DNA from: Streptococcus mitis SK564
Lineage (GTDB): Bacteria > Bacillota > Bacilli > Lactobacillales > Streptococcaceae
Assembly: GCF_000148525.1 (NCBI RefSeq)
Contig: NZ_AEDU01000001.1
Span: 1 to 32,745, forward strand
Direction of reading: 5' to 3'
Length of the DNA stretch: 32,745 nt
Shown piece after piece: positions 25,868-32,745 of the stretch; position 1 is the first letter of the stretch; each line of letters begins with the position of its first letter. The notes under the pieces are model-generated. The model had not been told where the DNA came from and searched no databases. It saw only the letters and a list, made by a program, of their open reading frames with translations. The position numbers and the translations under genes were made by a program.

Positions 25868-27463
25868 ATGAAACGGATAATCTTTGAACTTATTTTTATC
25901 GCAACGACCTGGTATATCTTTTTACCGCCCCTTAACCTGACCAGCTGGGAATTTCTCTTTTTCCTCTGTGGGCATTTGCTGGTTGTGGCAATCTTATTTG
26001 GCTTTGGCAAGGGGATAAACCTTGTCAAAACGGTTCATGTGCGCCACGGCAAGGCGGAAGCTGCCTTAAATCTTGAGGGTTTCAAAATCAATCGGTTAGG
26101 GAAAGTTCTTTTAGCTTCGATTGGAGGAATTCTTCTCTTAGCAGTCTTGGTTTCCTTGGTGACTTCCAGCATTTTTCAGGCTAAAAATTATGCCAATGTA
26201 GTCACGGTTACGGAAAAAGACTTTACTGAATTTCCTAAGAGTGACACCAGTAAGGTTCCTATCCTAGATAGAAGTACTGCTGAAAAAATTGGCGACCGCT
26301 ACTTGGGTTCCCTAACGGATAAGGTATCGCAGTACGTAGCGGCAGACACCTATACTCAACTAACGATTGATGGGAAGCCCTATCGAGTTACACCACTAGA
26401 ATATGCAGACCCTATCAAATGGTTTAATAATCAGGCCAAGGGAATCGGCGAGTATATCAAGGTGGATATGGTAACTGGAAATGCGGACTTGGTGGACTTG
26501 AAGACACCAATTAAATATTCAGACTCGGAGTATTTTAACCGTGATGTCAAACGTCACCTGCGCTTGAAGTACCCAACCAAAATTTTCAAAACTCCATCTT
26601 TCGAGGTGGACGATGAGGGCAATCCTTTCTATGTGGCGACGGTTTACCAAAAGCAATTTGGCTTAGCGGTTCCTCGTCCTGTTTCAGTCATTATCTTGGA
26701 TGCTACAAATGGAGAAACTAAGGAATACAGCTTGGCAGATGTTCCAGAATGGGTGGACAGGGTCTATCCAGCTGAGGAAACTATTGAGCAAATCAACTAC
26801 AACGGCAAGTACAAGGACGGTTTCTGGAATGCCATGATTTCCAAGAAAAATGTGACCCAGACTACCAAGGGCTATAATTACTTGTCTATTGGCAATGACA
26901 TCTATCTCTACACAGGTGTGACGTCGGCTAATGCGGATGAGAGTAATCTTGGTTTCATCCTTGAAAATATGCGAACAGGAGAAATTACTAAGTATAGCTT
27001 GGCTTCTGCGACAGAAGAATCAGCCCGTGAATCAGCCGAAGGTGCTGTTCAGGAGAAATCCTACAAGGCAACCTTCCCAATCCTCATCAACCTCAATGAC
27101 AAGCCTCTCTACATCATGGGTTTGAAGGACAATGCTGGTTTAGTCAAAGAGTATGCTTTGGTAGACGCAGTCGAGTACCAAAATGTTATCGTTGCTACGA
27201 CAGTGGAAGAGCTGCTCAGCAAGTATGCCAATAAAAACGACCTTGAAATTGACAATGCAACGACAGAAAGCATCAAGGGTGTGGTAGCAGACCTTAAATC
27301 AGCTGTTATCAAGGGAGACACCGTCTACTTCTTTAAAGTTGATGGTAAGATATACAAGGTCAAGGCCTCCGTATCAGATGACCTGCCTTACCTTGAAAAT
27401 GGTAAAGATTTCGAAGGTCAAGTAGGAAAAGACAATTATCTCAAGACCTTTAAAGTGCAGTAA
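25868..27463 (+). CDS. Membrane-anchored protein of unknown function (531 residues)
   Basis: I recognise the locus (a conserved pneumococcal hypothetical after the second def) but no characterised family. It has three hydrophobic segments near the N terminus (about 4-20, 26-46 and 77-100) and then roughly 430 hydrophilic residues, probably outside the cell. The ectodomain contains repeated strand-rich motifs around PVSVIILDATNGETKEYSLADVP and LGFILENMRTGEITKYSLA, suggesting two related beta domains in which a metadata-like 'xTGE-KYSL' turn recurs. This resembles PepSY-type folds, which is a guess. AGGAGG lies directly before ATG, so it is cotranscribed with the deformylase-like gene. Confidence 0.8.
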   Translation: MKRIIFELIFIATTWYIFLPPLNLTSWEFLFFLCGHLLVVAILFGFGKGINLVKTVHVRHGKAEAALNLEGFKINRLGKVLLASIGGILLLAVLVSLVTSSIFQAKNYANVVTVTEKDFTEFPKSDTSKVPILDRSTAEKIGDRYLGSLTDKVSQYVAADTYTQLTIDGKPYRVTPLEYADPIKWFNNQAKGIGEYIKVDMVTGNADLVDLKTPIKYSDSEYFNRDVKRHLRLKYPTKIFKTPSFEVDDEGNPFYVATVYQKQFGLAVPRPVSVIILDATNGETKEYSLADVPEWVDRVYPAEETIEQINYNGKYKDGFWNAMISKKNVTQTTKGYNYLSIGNDIYLYTGVTSANADESNLGFILENMRTGEITKYSLASATEESARESAEGAVQEKSYKATFPILINLNDKPLYIMGLKDNAGLVKEYALVDAVEYQNVIVATTVEELLSKYANKNDLEIDNATTESIKGVVADLKSAVIKGDTVYFFKVDGKIYKVKASVSDDLPYLENGKDFEGQVGKDNYLKTFKVQ

Positions 27464-27487
27464 AAACAGCTTTATTTAAGAAATATA

Positions 27488-27496
27488 TGTTATAAT
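27488..27496 (+). promoter_or_regulatory. Extended -10 promoter of the 54-residue gene
   Basis: TGtTATAAT, 32 bases before the ATG at 27529. No clear -35. Confidence 0.6.
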
Positions 27497-27528
27497 AAGG
27501 TAAATTAAGATTAATGGAGGACAAAGAA

Positions 27529-27693
27529 ATGGGTTTTTATGTGATGGTTGCTTCAATGCTACTCGGACTGCTCGCTTTGAAGATAGGTTTTTCTCAGTTC
27601 AAGGAGAAAAAAGATAAATTCTTATCTATCTTAACAAGTTTAGCTGGCCTAGCCCTTGTTCTCGTGGCTGTCTGGTTAGGATGGCCAAAATAA
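27529..27693 (+). CDS. Small two-helix membrane protein (54 residues)
   Basis: ATG at 27529 follows GGAGG and is preceded by a strong extended -10; a strong terminator follows the stop. The peptide has a hydrophobic start (MGFYVMVASMLLGLLALKIGF), a basic loop (FKEKKDK) and a second hydrophobic stretch (LTSLAGLALVLVAVWLGW). Complete transcription and translation signals make it a real gene despite its length. A short hypothetical gene occupies this position in pneumococcus. Function unknown. Confidence 0.75.
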   Translation: MGFYVMVASMLLGLLALKIGFSQFKEKKDKFLSILTSLAGLALVLVAVWLGWPK

Positions 27694-27702
27694 ATAGAGA
27701 AG

Positions 27703-27724
27703 CCTCGGTTAAACCGAGGTTTTT
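27703..27724 (+). terminator. Intrinsic terminator of the 54-residue gene
   Basis: CCTCGG (27703-27708), TTAAA, CCGAGG (27714-27719), then five T. The flanking T/A can extend the stem. Confidence 0.9.
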
Positions 27725-27725
27725 C

Positions 27726-27830
27726 ATACTCTTCGAAAATCAAATTCAAACCACGTCAGCTTCACCTTGCCGTACTCAAGTACAGCCTGCAGCTAGCTTC
27801 CTAGTTTGCTCTTTGATTTTCATTGAGTAT
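27726..27830 (+). repeat. BOX element, A-C form without boxB
   Basis: Begins ATACTCTTCGAAAATC and ends GATTTTCATTGAGTAT, the same ends as the BOX at 4208-4404, but boxA joins boxC directly with no 45-base boxB. It lies between a terminator and the yaaA promoter. Confidence 0.92.
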
Positions 27831-27842
27831 CAGATGAATTTC

Positions 27843-27871
27843 TTGGTTGTGGCTAAAAAATATGCTACACT
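27843..27871 (+). promoter_or_regulatory. Promoter of yaaA
   Basis: TTGGTT (27843-27848), 17 bases, TACACT (27866-27871) with extended TG (27863-27864). The -10 ends 6 bases before the ATG, so the transcript would start at or next to the start codon. Confidence 0.7.
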
Positions 27872-27877
27872 ATCAAT

Positions 27878-28606
27878 ATGAAAATTTTAATCCCAACAGC
27901 AAAAGAAATGAACACAGATTTGCCAAGTATTGAAGCCGCTCCTTTAAAACCAGAAAGTCAGGCTGTGCTGGATGCCTTGGCCCTCTATTCTACTAGTCAA
28001 TTGGAGAGTTTTTACAAGGTATCAGCTGAGAAGGCTGCGGAAGAATTTCAACATATCCAAGCTTTGAAAAGGCAAACTGCTCAACACTACCCAGCCTTGA
28101 AACTTTTTGATGGGCTCATGTATCGCCATATCAAGCGAGACAAATTGACCGAGGCGGAACAAGCCTATCTTGAAAATCATGTCTTTATTACTTCGGCTTT
28201 GTACGGTGTTGTTCCAGCCTTGTCACCTATGGCACCTCACCGTTTGGATTTTTTGATGAAATTAAAAGTCGCTGGTAAGACTTTGAAGAACCATTGGAAG
28301 GCAGTCTATGATGAAGCTGTGACGCAGGAAGAAGTGATTTTCTCTCTCTTGTCGTCCGAGTTTGAGACGGTATTTTCTAAGGAAATTAGAGAAAAGATGG
28401 TGACCTTCAAATTCATGGAGGATAGAGGTGGTCAGCTGAAAATTCATTCAACTATTTCCAAGAAAGCGCGTGGTGCTTTCCTGACAGCCCTGATAGAAAA
28501 TCAAGTACAGACGGTCGATGAAGCTCGTCGCTTAAGTTTTGCGGGATTTAACTACCGAGAAGATTTGTCACAGCCACAGGAATTGGTTTTTGTAAAGGAA
28601 GTATGA
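27878..28606 (+). CDS. yaaA: Peroxide stress protein YaaA (UPF0246)
   Basis: YaaA lowers free intracellular iron under peroxide stress in Escherichia coli. The 242-residue protein begins with the family signature MKILIPTAKEMN and contains the conserved YRHIKRDKL, the HRLDFLMKLK-type motif and a C-terminal GFNYREDLS. No ribosome binding site precedes the conserved ATG; the promoter is directly upstream (see promoter entry), so the mRNA is probably leaderless. The family role fits the nearby Dpr and Mn systems in oxidative and metal stress, but this is only thematic. Confidence 0.9.
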   Translation: MKILIPTAKEMNTDLPSIEAAPLKPESQAVLDALALYSTSQLESFYKVSAEKAAEEFQHIQALKRQTAQHYPALKLFDGLMYRHIKRDKLTEAEQAYLENHVFITSALYGVVPALSPMAPHRLDFLMKLKVAGKTLKNHWKAVYDEAVTQEEVIFSLLSSEFETVFSKEIREKMVTFKFMEDRGGQLKIHSTISKKARGAFLTALIENQVQTVDEARRLSFAGFNYREDLSQPQELVFVKEV

Positions 28607-28619
28607 AAAGCAGATAAGA

Positions 28620-28750
28620 AGAGGCTGGGCAAAAAAGTCTTTAAAATTAGAAAACGCATAGTATCAGGTGTTGAAACTTTGATGTTATGCGTTTTATTGT
28701 TGAAAGAATTACTTTATTTTCTCTTCCAATTGAGTTTTTGCCCAGTTTCT
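28620..28750. mobile_element. MITE-like element with terminal inverted repeats
   Basis: AGAGGCTGGGCAAAAA (28620-28635) and TTTTTGCCCAGTTTCT (28735-28750) are inverted with 14 of 16 matches. Inside is a second perfect inverted repeat, AAAACGCATA (28651-28660) with TATGCGTTTT (28686-28695). No open frame. It is too short for a transposase and may be a non-autonomous IS derivative. It could also end yaaA transcription because the outer stem is followed by T. Confidence 0.5.
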
Positions 28751-28756
28751 TTTTGG

Positions 28757-28945
28757 GGGACGACAGGCATGTCGTTCATCTGGGGTGTAAGTCCTCCGAA
28801 GGTACTCACTACTGGTGAACCTGATAGTGATTCCCAAGCCTGACTATCGATAGGTAGCGGATTAAAAGGGTAAGGGGATAGATAGTTTTAAGTCTGACGC
28901 TAGAAATAAGAATAGTTAGAGGAAAGGATAGCGAAATCGTGGATC
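28757..28945 (+). other. Non-coding structured sequence, possible group II intron 5' fragment
   Basis: This stretch is more G-rich than its surroundings and has no gene. ACGACA/TGTCGT forms a hairpin near its start, and CTGGGGTGTAAGTCCTCCG resembles the GGGTGnAAGTCCC element at the 5' end of bacterial group II introns. Further on it contains GGTGAACC and AAGCCTGACT-like blocks in the style of intron domain I. It starts right after the T run of the preceding stem, the type of site favoured by class C introns. No reverse transcriptase follows, so it would be a remnant. Confidence 0.35.
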
Positions 28946-28962
28946 TATGCAAATGATGATTA

Positions 28963-29001
28963 TTGTTCATACTTGGTTAATAATAGTCATTTTATGAACA
29001 A
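28963..29001. repeat. Perfect 9-base inverted repeat upstream of the adhesin
   Basis: TTGTTCATA (28963-28971) and TATGAACAA (28993-29001), 21 bases apart, in AT-rich DNA about 50 bases before the -35. Possible operator. Confidence 0.45.
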
Positions 29002-29043
29002 ATAAATATAAGTTCAAGTTGTGAAAAACTTTCATATATTAAA

Positions 29044-29057
29044 TGAAACGGTTTGCA
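29044..29057 (+). promoter_or_regulatory. cre-like site overlapping the adhesin -35
   Basis: TGAAACGGTTTGCA fits the CcpA operator pattern TGnAAnCGnTTnCA with one mismatch and covers the start of the -35. It would predict catabolite repression. Confidence 0.45.
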
Positions 29058-29081
29058 TTTGTGAGAGTAATAGAATATAAT
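29053..29081 (+). promoter_or_regulatory. Promoter of the large surface protein
   Basis: TTGCAT (29053-29058), 17 bases, TATAAT (29076-29081), 41 bases before the ATG. Confidence 0.78.
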
Positions 29082-29122
29082 ATATATGAAAAATAATTTT
29101 TTGGTTTAATGAGGAGTTCTCT

Positions 29123-32100
29123 ATGTTTTTTAATCGAAAAGGAATCAATCAAAAGAATTGGCGGATGATAAAGAAAGGGAAGCACTTTCTTTTTGGGTGC
29201 ACTCTTTTTTTGGCTACAGGAGTAGTAATGATACAGAATCCACATCTTGTTCATGCTGATGAAATGGTTGCGTCTCTGAATGATTCAACTAAAGCCAAAG
29301 ATGAAGATCCGAATAGTGACAAGGTTCCAAACGATGTGGAAAATCATCCACAGATAGAAAATCATGTTAAAGAATCAGATAAGATTTCTGAAAATGTGCA
29401 GGAAGATAAAAGTGTTGAAAAGGCTGTAGAGAATACAGTCAAAGCTGTGAATAAAACTGCTTTAAATGAATTAATTGAAAAGATTAGGAACACTGATTTA
29501 CAGAATAAAACAGTTAAATCAGTTGAAAATCTTAATCTCTCTTTGTCGCGTGCGCAAGCAGTCTTGGATAAGGAAGGTGTTAGTCAGGATGAGATAAATA
29601 AAGAAGTTCAAGTTCTGTCGGATTCATTTGCTCAATTGGAAGAGAAAAACAACGACATATACAAAAAAGAAAAGCAGGCAGACAAAGCAAACGATAGTGA
29701 TGAAAAGAAAAATCTTTTAACAGAAAAGATTGCCAAGGTTCAGGCTCTTGTCTCAGAAATCAACCAACTAGCAAGAGAAATCAGCTATGAATTTAGTGAA
29801 TCTGAAAGCAAATCTCTTCAAGCATTTGGTGATTTATCTAAGGAAAAATCCACTGATAGTGAAGTTGATGGTGCTCTAAATGAGGCGAAAAGCCTCCGCA
29901 ATAAAGTGGCTAATAGAGTAACTCGCGCACATTCTGGAAAACGTGACCCACGCAATGGGAAACTGATTGATGGTAAGGGAGAGAGTCGGTTTAGGGGGAT
30001 AATATATAATCACATAGAAAATAGAAGAGATGGTCATCTTATTGAAAATGGTAATACAGCAGTCTATTATAATTCAGATGAAATTTGGAGTAAAATTGAG
30101 ATAAAAGGAGAAAGAGTAGGGAATGAGAGAAAGTTCACTACGTATGCACGAGGAAAATTAGTAGAAGATGAAACCCCGTATTATATTGTTACTGTTGGTT
30201 TTACAGACAATTCTCCGATTAAAGGTTTAAAAATGCAAGTTGCTTACTGGGATAAGAAAGCAGGAGTTCAAAGATCACGTGAAATAGAGTATGGTAAAAC
30301 AGAAATAAACAATCCTATTACGAATGCTGCTATTAGAGGTGTTGTAGGAGAAGGGGGAATCGTTCAACCTGGTAGATATGAGGTTCATATTGCTTCGAAT
30401 ACAAGAGTAGCTCAAAATCAGTTAAAACCTTATACATTTACTTTTATTATAAAGCCACAAAGTGAACGTAATACAGTAAAGGATTTATCGCAGACATATG
30501 TAGATGATGTTCGTCATTTAACTGAAAATGAAAAAACAGCTTTAATTGAGAAATTTAAAGCAGAACATCCAGATATTATGAAACCTTCAGATCATAAAAG
30601 TGATTTTGATCATGCAGAAATTTCATCTGATGGAACAACAATGACAATTCATTTTAAAGATGGATTGTCTACTAAAACCATTCAGACAAATGCGACAAAT
30701 GATGTTGAAGCAAAACATCCAAGTTTAACAACATTGTTTGGAGATCCTCATGATTTTTATAAAAACCCAAGAAACTTAGTGAAATCAAAAACAAATCATG
30801 AAGTTCCACAAACTGCTAGGGTAACATGGAAAACACCTTTCGATTTAAGTCAAGCGGGTACGAAGAATGCCGTTGTTACAGTAAGTTATGATAACGGAGT
30901 AACGAAAGATGTTACTACACCGTATACAGTACTAGATTTTATTGGGAAACAGGATAAACGTATTTACCAAAATCAGAGTGGTGAACTTGGAGATGTGAGA
31001 AGTTATATTACACTTTCAAATGGAACAGCCCCTGCAACTGATTTAACGATTCGTTGGAAAGGTGGTTCATCTAATGTAGATACTTCTGCAGCAGGTATCC
31101 AGCATAAAGAAATCGAAATTCTTCGTGGAAATACTGTGATGAAAACAGTAACTATTCCAGTAGCAATCGTAGATAATATTAATCCAACTATTACAGCACC
31201 CGATTCTGTATTGTTAACAAGAGCTGAAGGATTGCCAAGTAATATTTCCATTGATGCACAGGATAATGCTAGAGGTATTGGACTTAAAGATGCTAATCCA
31301 ATTGTAGTTGAGAATTTAGCGAATCCTCTAAGATACAATCCTTCAACAAAACGAATTGAGATATCTGGCGTAATTCCAAATAATTTTCAAAGAACGCAAG
31401 CAACTATTAAAGCTGTAGACAAAAATGGAAATACTGCTACAAAAACCATAACGTTTAATGTTCAAGCGCAAACTGATAAATATAATGCTGTGGCTAATCC
31501 GCAAAAACAGACGGTGAGTTATTTAGCTACACCAAGTGCAGAAGCGAGTGTGAGTACTACAGGTTTACCAATAGGGACAAGATATACTTGGAAGACAACT
31601 CCGAATACTTCTAGTCCTGGGGATAAAACAGGAGTAGTAGAAGTAACATATCCAGATACTTCAAAAGATACTGTGAATGTAACGATAGCTGTGCGAAAAT
31701 TAAGTGATGAATATACGCCAACAGGAAGTAAAATTACAAGAAATCAAAATGTTCCTGTTACAAATAACGATCTAAAAGCGGCTGTAAGTGTGAATAATAA
31801 CGGTAATAGTAAAGTGAAGTCTGTTACTGCATCTTCTATTAGCACTGTAAATGCTGGTACACAAATAATTAGAGCAACAGTGACGTATTTAGACAATACA
31901 ACTGATCCTGTTGATATTCCACTTGAAGTGAAAGACGTAACAGCTCCAATGATTCAAACACCAAACGATAGACAAAATTGGGATTTAATTGCATTGGATA
32001 GAACATTGCCTTCAATAACAGTGACTTCTGTAGATAATAATGGAGGAACTGGTGTTAAATCAACAACGGTAACTGGTTTACCAGATTTCTTAGTATATGA

Positions 32101-32745
32101 TAATGCAACTAAGACAATTAAATTCAAAAATGGAGTTCAAGAAGTAACAAAATTACCAGTTGGACAAGATAGTAAAACTTATAATGCGACTATCCAAGTT
32201 ACCGATAATTCAAACAATTCAAGTCAAAGACAAGTAACAATTACTGTGAAGTCAATGACAACGAAATATACAGCGACTCCAAATTCACAAAAACAAACAG
32301 TAAGTTACGGTGAAGCACCTGATGCCGGAACAAGCGTGAATAAGAACGGATTGCCTACAGGGACTGCTTATACATGGGCAACAACTCCAAGTACAGCAAC
32401 AGGGCCTGGAGATAAATCAGGTGTAGTAACGGTAACATACCCTGACGGTTCAAAAGATACCGTGAATGTAAAAGTAGCGGTACGTAAGTTAAGCGACGAA
32501 TATGCCCCTACAGGGAATACAATTGTTAGAAACCAAAATGTTCCTGTCTCAAATGATGACTTGAAAACAGCAGTAACTATTAGTAATAATGGTAATAACA
32601 AAGTTAAATCTGTCATTCCTGTAGGTACAATCACTACTGTAAATGCAGGTACACAAACAATTAGAGCAACAGTAACGTATTTAGATAATACTACTGATCC
32701 AGTTGATATTCCTCTTGAAGTAAAAGACGTAACTGATCCAACAAT
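29123..32745 (+). CDS. Large repetitive cell-surface protein, 5' part (runs off the window)
   Basis: ATG at 29123 follows GAGGAG (29111-29116). The frame stays open for 1207 codons to the edge. A long N-terminal signal (MFFNRKGINQ, then WRMIKKGKHF and a hydrophobic core, cleavage likely after VHA45) resembles the extended KxYKxGKxW-type signals of streptococcal adhesins. Residues about 46-270 are charged and helical. A beta-rich region at about 290-780 leads to Ig/Rib-like repeats from residue 785, containing YPDG-type strands (TYPDGSKDTVNVKVAVRKLSDEY). The sortase motif would lie beyond the window. Frequent ATA and AGA codons and lower GC than the core genes suggest horizontal transfer. Binding partner unknown. 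Confidence 0.85.
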   Translation, partial: MFFNRKGINQKNWRMIKKGKHFLFGCTLFLATGVVMIQNPHLVHADEMVASLNDSTKAKDEDPNSDKVPNDVENHPQIENHVKESDKISENVQEDKSVEKAVENTVKAVNKTALNELIEKIRNTDLQNKTVKSVENLNLSLSRAQAVLDKEGVSQDEINKEVQVLSDSFAQLEEKNNDIYKKEKQADKANDSDEKKNLLTEKIAKVQALVSEINQLAREISYEFSESESKSLQAFGDLSKEKSTDSEVDGALNEAKSLRNKVANRVTRAHSGKRDPRNGKLIDGKGESRFRGIIYNHIENRRDGHLIENGNTAVYYNSDEIWSKIEIKGERVGNERKFTTYARGKLVEDETPYYIVTVGFTDNSPIKGLKMQVAYWDKKAGVQRSREIEYGKTEINNPITNAAIRGVVGEGGIVQPGRYEVHIASNTRVAQNQLKPYTFTFIIKPQSERNTVKDLSQTYVDDVRHLTENEKTALIEKFKAEHPDIMKPSDHKSDFDHAEISSDGTTMTIHFKDGLSTKTIQTNATNDVEAKHPSLTTLFGDPHDFYKNPRNLVKSKTNHEVPQTARVTWKTPFDLSQAGTKNAVVTVSYDNGVTKDVTTPYTVLDFIGKQDKRIYQNQSGELGDVRSYITLSNGTAPATDLTIRWKGGSSNVDTSAAGIQHKEIEILRGNTVMKTVTIPVAIVDNINPTITAPDSVLLTRAEGLPSNISIDAQDNARGIGLKDANPIVVENLANPLRYNPSTKRIEISGVIPNNFQRTQATIKAVDKNGNTATKTITFNVQAQTDKYNAVANPQKQTVSYLATPSAEASVSTTGLPIGTRYTWKTTPNTSSPGDKTGVVEVTYPDTSKDTVNVTIAVRKLSDEYTPTGSKITRNQNVPVTNNDLKAAVSVNNNGNSKVKSVTASSISTVNAGTQIIRATVTYLDNTTDPVDIPLEVKDVTAPMIQTPNDRQNWDLIALDRTLPSITVTSVDNNGGTGVKSTTVTGLPDFLVYDNATKTIKFKNGVQEVTKLPVGQDSKTYNATIQVTDNSNNSSQRQVTITVKSMTTKYTATPNSQKQTVSYGEAPDAGTSVNKNGLPTGTAYTWATTPSTATGPGDKSGVVTVTYPDGSKDTVNVKVAVRKLSDEYAPTGNTIVRNQNVPVSNDDLKTAVTISNNGNNKVKSVIPVGTITTVNAGTQTIRATVTYLDNTTDPVDIPLEVKDVTDPT
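31475..32260 (+). repeat. Surface-protein repeat unit 1 (262 codons)
   Basis: Begins DKYNAVANPQKQTVSY. It holds a Rib-like module (PGDKTGVVEVTYPDTSKDTVN), a second module (RKLSDEYTPTGSKITRNQNV to IPLEVKDVT) and an Ig/cadherin-like module ending VTITVKS. The period to the next copy is exactly 786 bases. Confidence 0.85.
32261..32745 (+). repeat. Surface-protein repeat unit 2 (cut by the window end)
   Basis: Begins TKYTATPNSQKQTVSY and follows unit 1 in frame. The segment around TVNAGTQxIRATVTYLDNTT is almost identical to unit 1, while the first 40 residues and the NNGN region have diverged. Confidence 0.85.

Noticed and set aside
27681..27881. A 66-codon plus-strand frame
   Set aside because: It crosses the terminator and the short BOX and has no ribosome binding site.
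28947..28997. A 16-residue hydrophobic peptide (MQMMIIVHTWLIIVIL) that might be a signalling peptide
   Set aside because: No ribosome binding site, no promoter close by and no Rgg-type regulator next to it; it overlaps the inverted repeat.
31003..31338. Antisense frame of 111 codons within the adhesin
   Set aside because: The sense frame is clearly coding with in-frame repeats; the antisense frame has no signals. The same applies to 32368-32634.
1..32745. CRISPR array, tRNA, rRNA or prophage genes
   Set aside because: No regularly spaced short repeats, tRNA cloverleaf or phage-type genes are visible.

Overview
The window is chromosomal DNA from a mitis-group Streptococcus (S. pneumoniae, S. 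mitis or a close relative). The evidence is the gene order metA-dnaD-tpiA-lytC-dpr-folA-clpX-engB-ridA-rapZ-yvcK-whiA-fnr-cdaA-cdaR-glmM-degV-dapB-cca-ABC-F-mntE-mgtA-def2-yaaA as I know it from pneumococcus, a choline-binding lysozyme, two BOX repeats, and strong extended -10 (TGnTATAAT) promoters. The folA allele and the surface-protein locus at the right end look more like S. mitis than like a typical trimethoprim-susceptible pneumococcus. No database search was possible, so all names rest on recognised motifs and context.

Layout. 1-4140: tail of an unrecognised gene, methionine synthesis (metA), replication initiation (dnaD), triosephosphate isomerase and the choline-binding lysozyme LytC. 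4141-4767: terminator, a BOX element and AT-rich DNA leading to the dpr promoter. 4768-8348: Dpr, dihydrofolate reductase, a 56-residue membrane peptide, ClpX, EngB and RidA. 8400-11172: tightly coupled rapZ-yvcK-whiA with 4-base ATGA overlaps. 11193-11490: an unannotated type I toxin-antitoxin locus of the Fst/par family, the best hidden feature here. 11598-12566: ferredoxin/flavodoxin-NADP reductase on the minus strand. 12704-15705: cdaA-cdaR-glmM, joining c-di-AMP synthesis to peptidoglycan precursor supply. 15779-17003: a DUF1149-type gene and a DegV protein. 17032-17256: a tandemly duplicated, hairpin-rich leader before dapB. 17280-21111: dapB-cca-ABC-F with ATGA overlaps. 21148-25332: divergent mntE and mgtA, two metal efflux systems separated by a yybP-ykoY type manganese riboswitch. 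25446-28606: degenerate deformylase, a large membrane-anchored protein, a 54-residue membrane peptide, a short BOX and yaaA, which appears to be leaderless. 28620-29081: a MITE-like inverted-repeat element, a possible group II intron fragment and regulatory DNA. 29123 to the end: the open 5' part of a very large repetitive cell-surface protein.

Most of the window is conserved housekeeping sequence. The features of most interest are non-coding or very small: the Fst locus, whose expected start codon is ATA and whose two promoters are inverted copies of each other; the duplicated structured RNA before dapB; the manganese switch; the leaderless yaaA; and the mobile-element remnants beside the adhesin.
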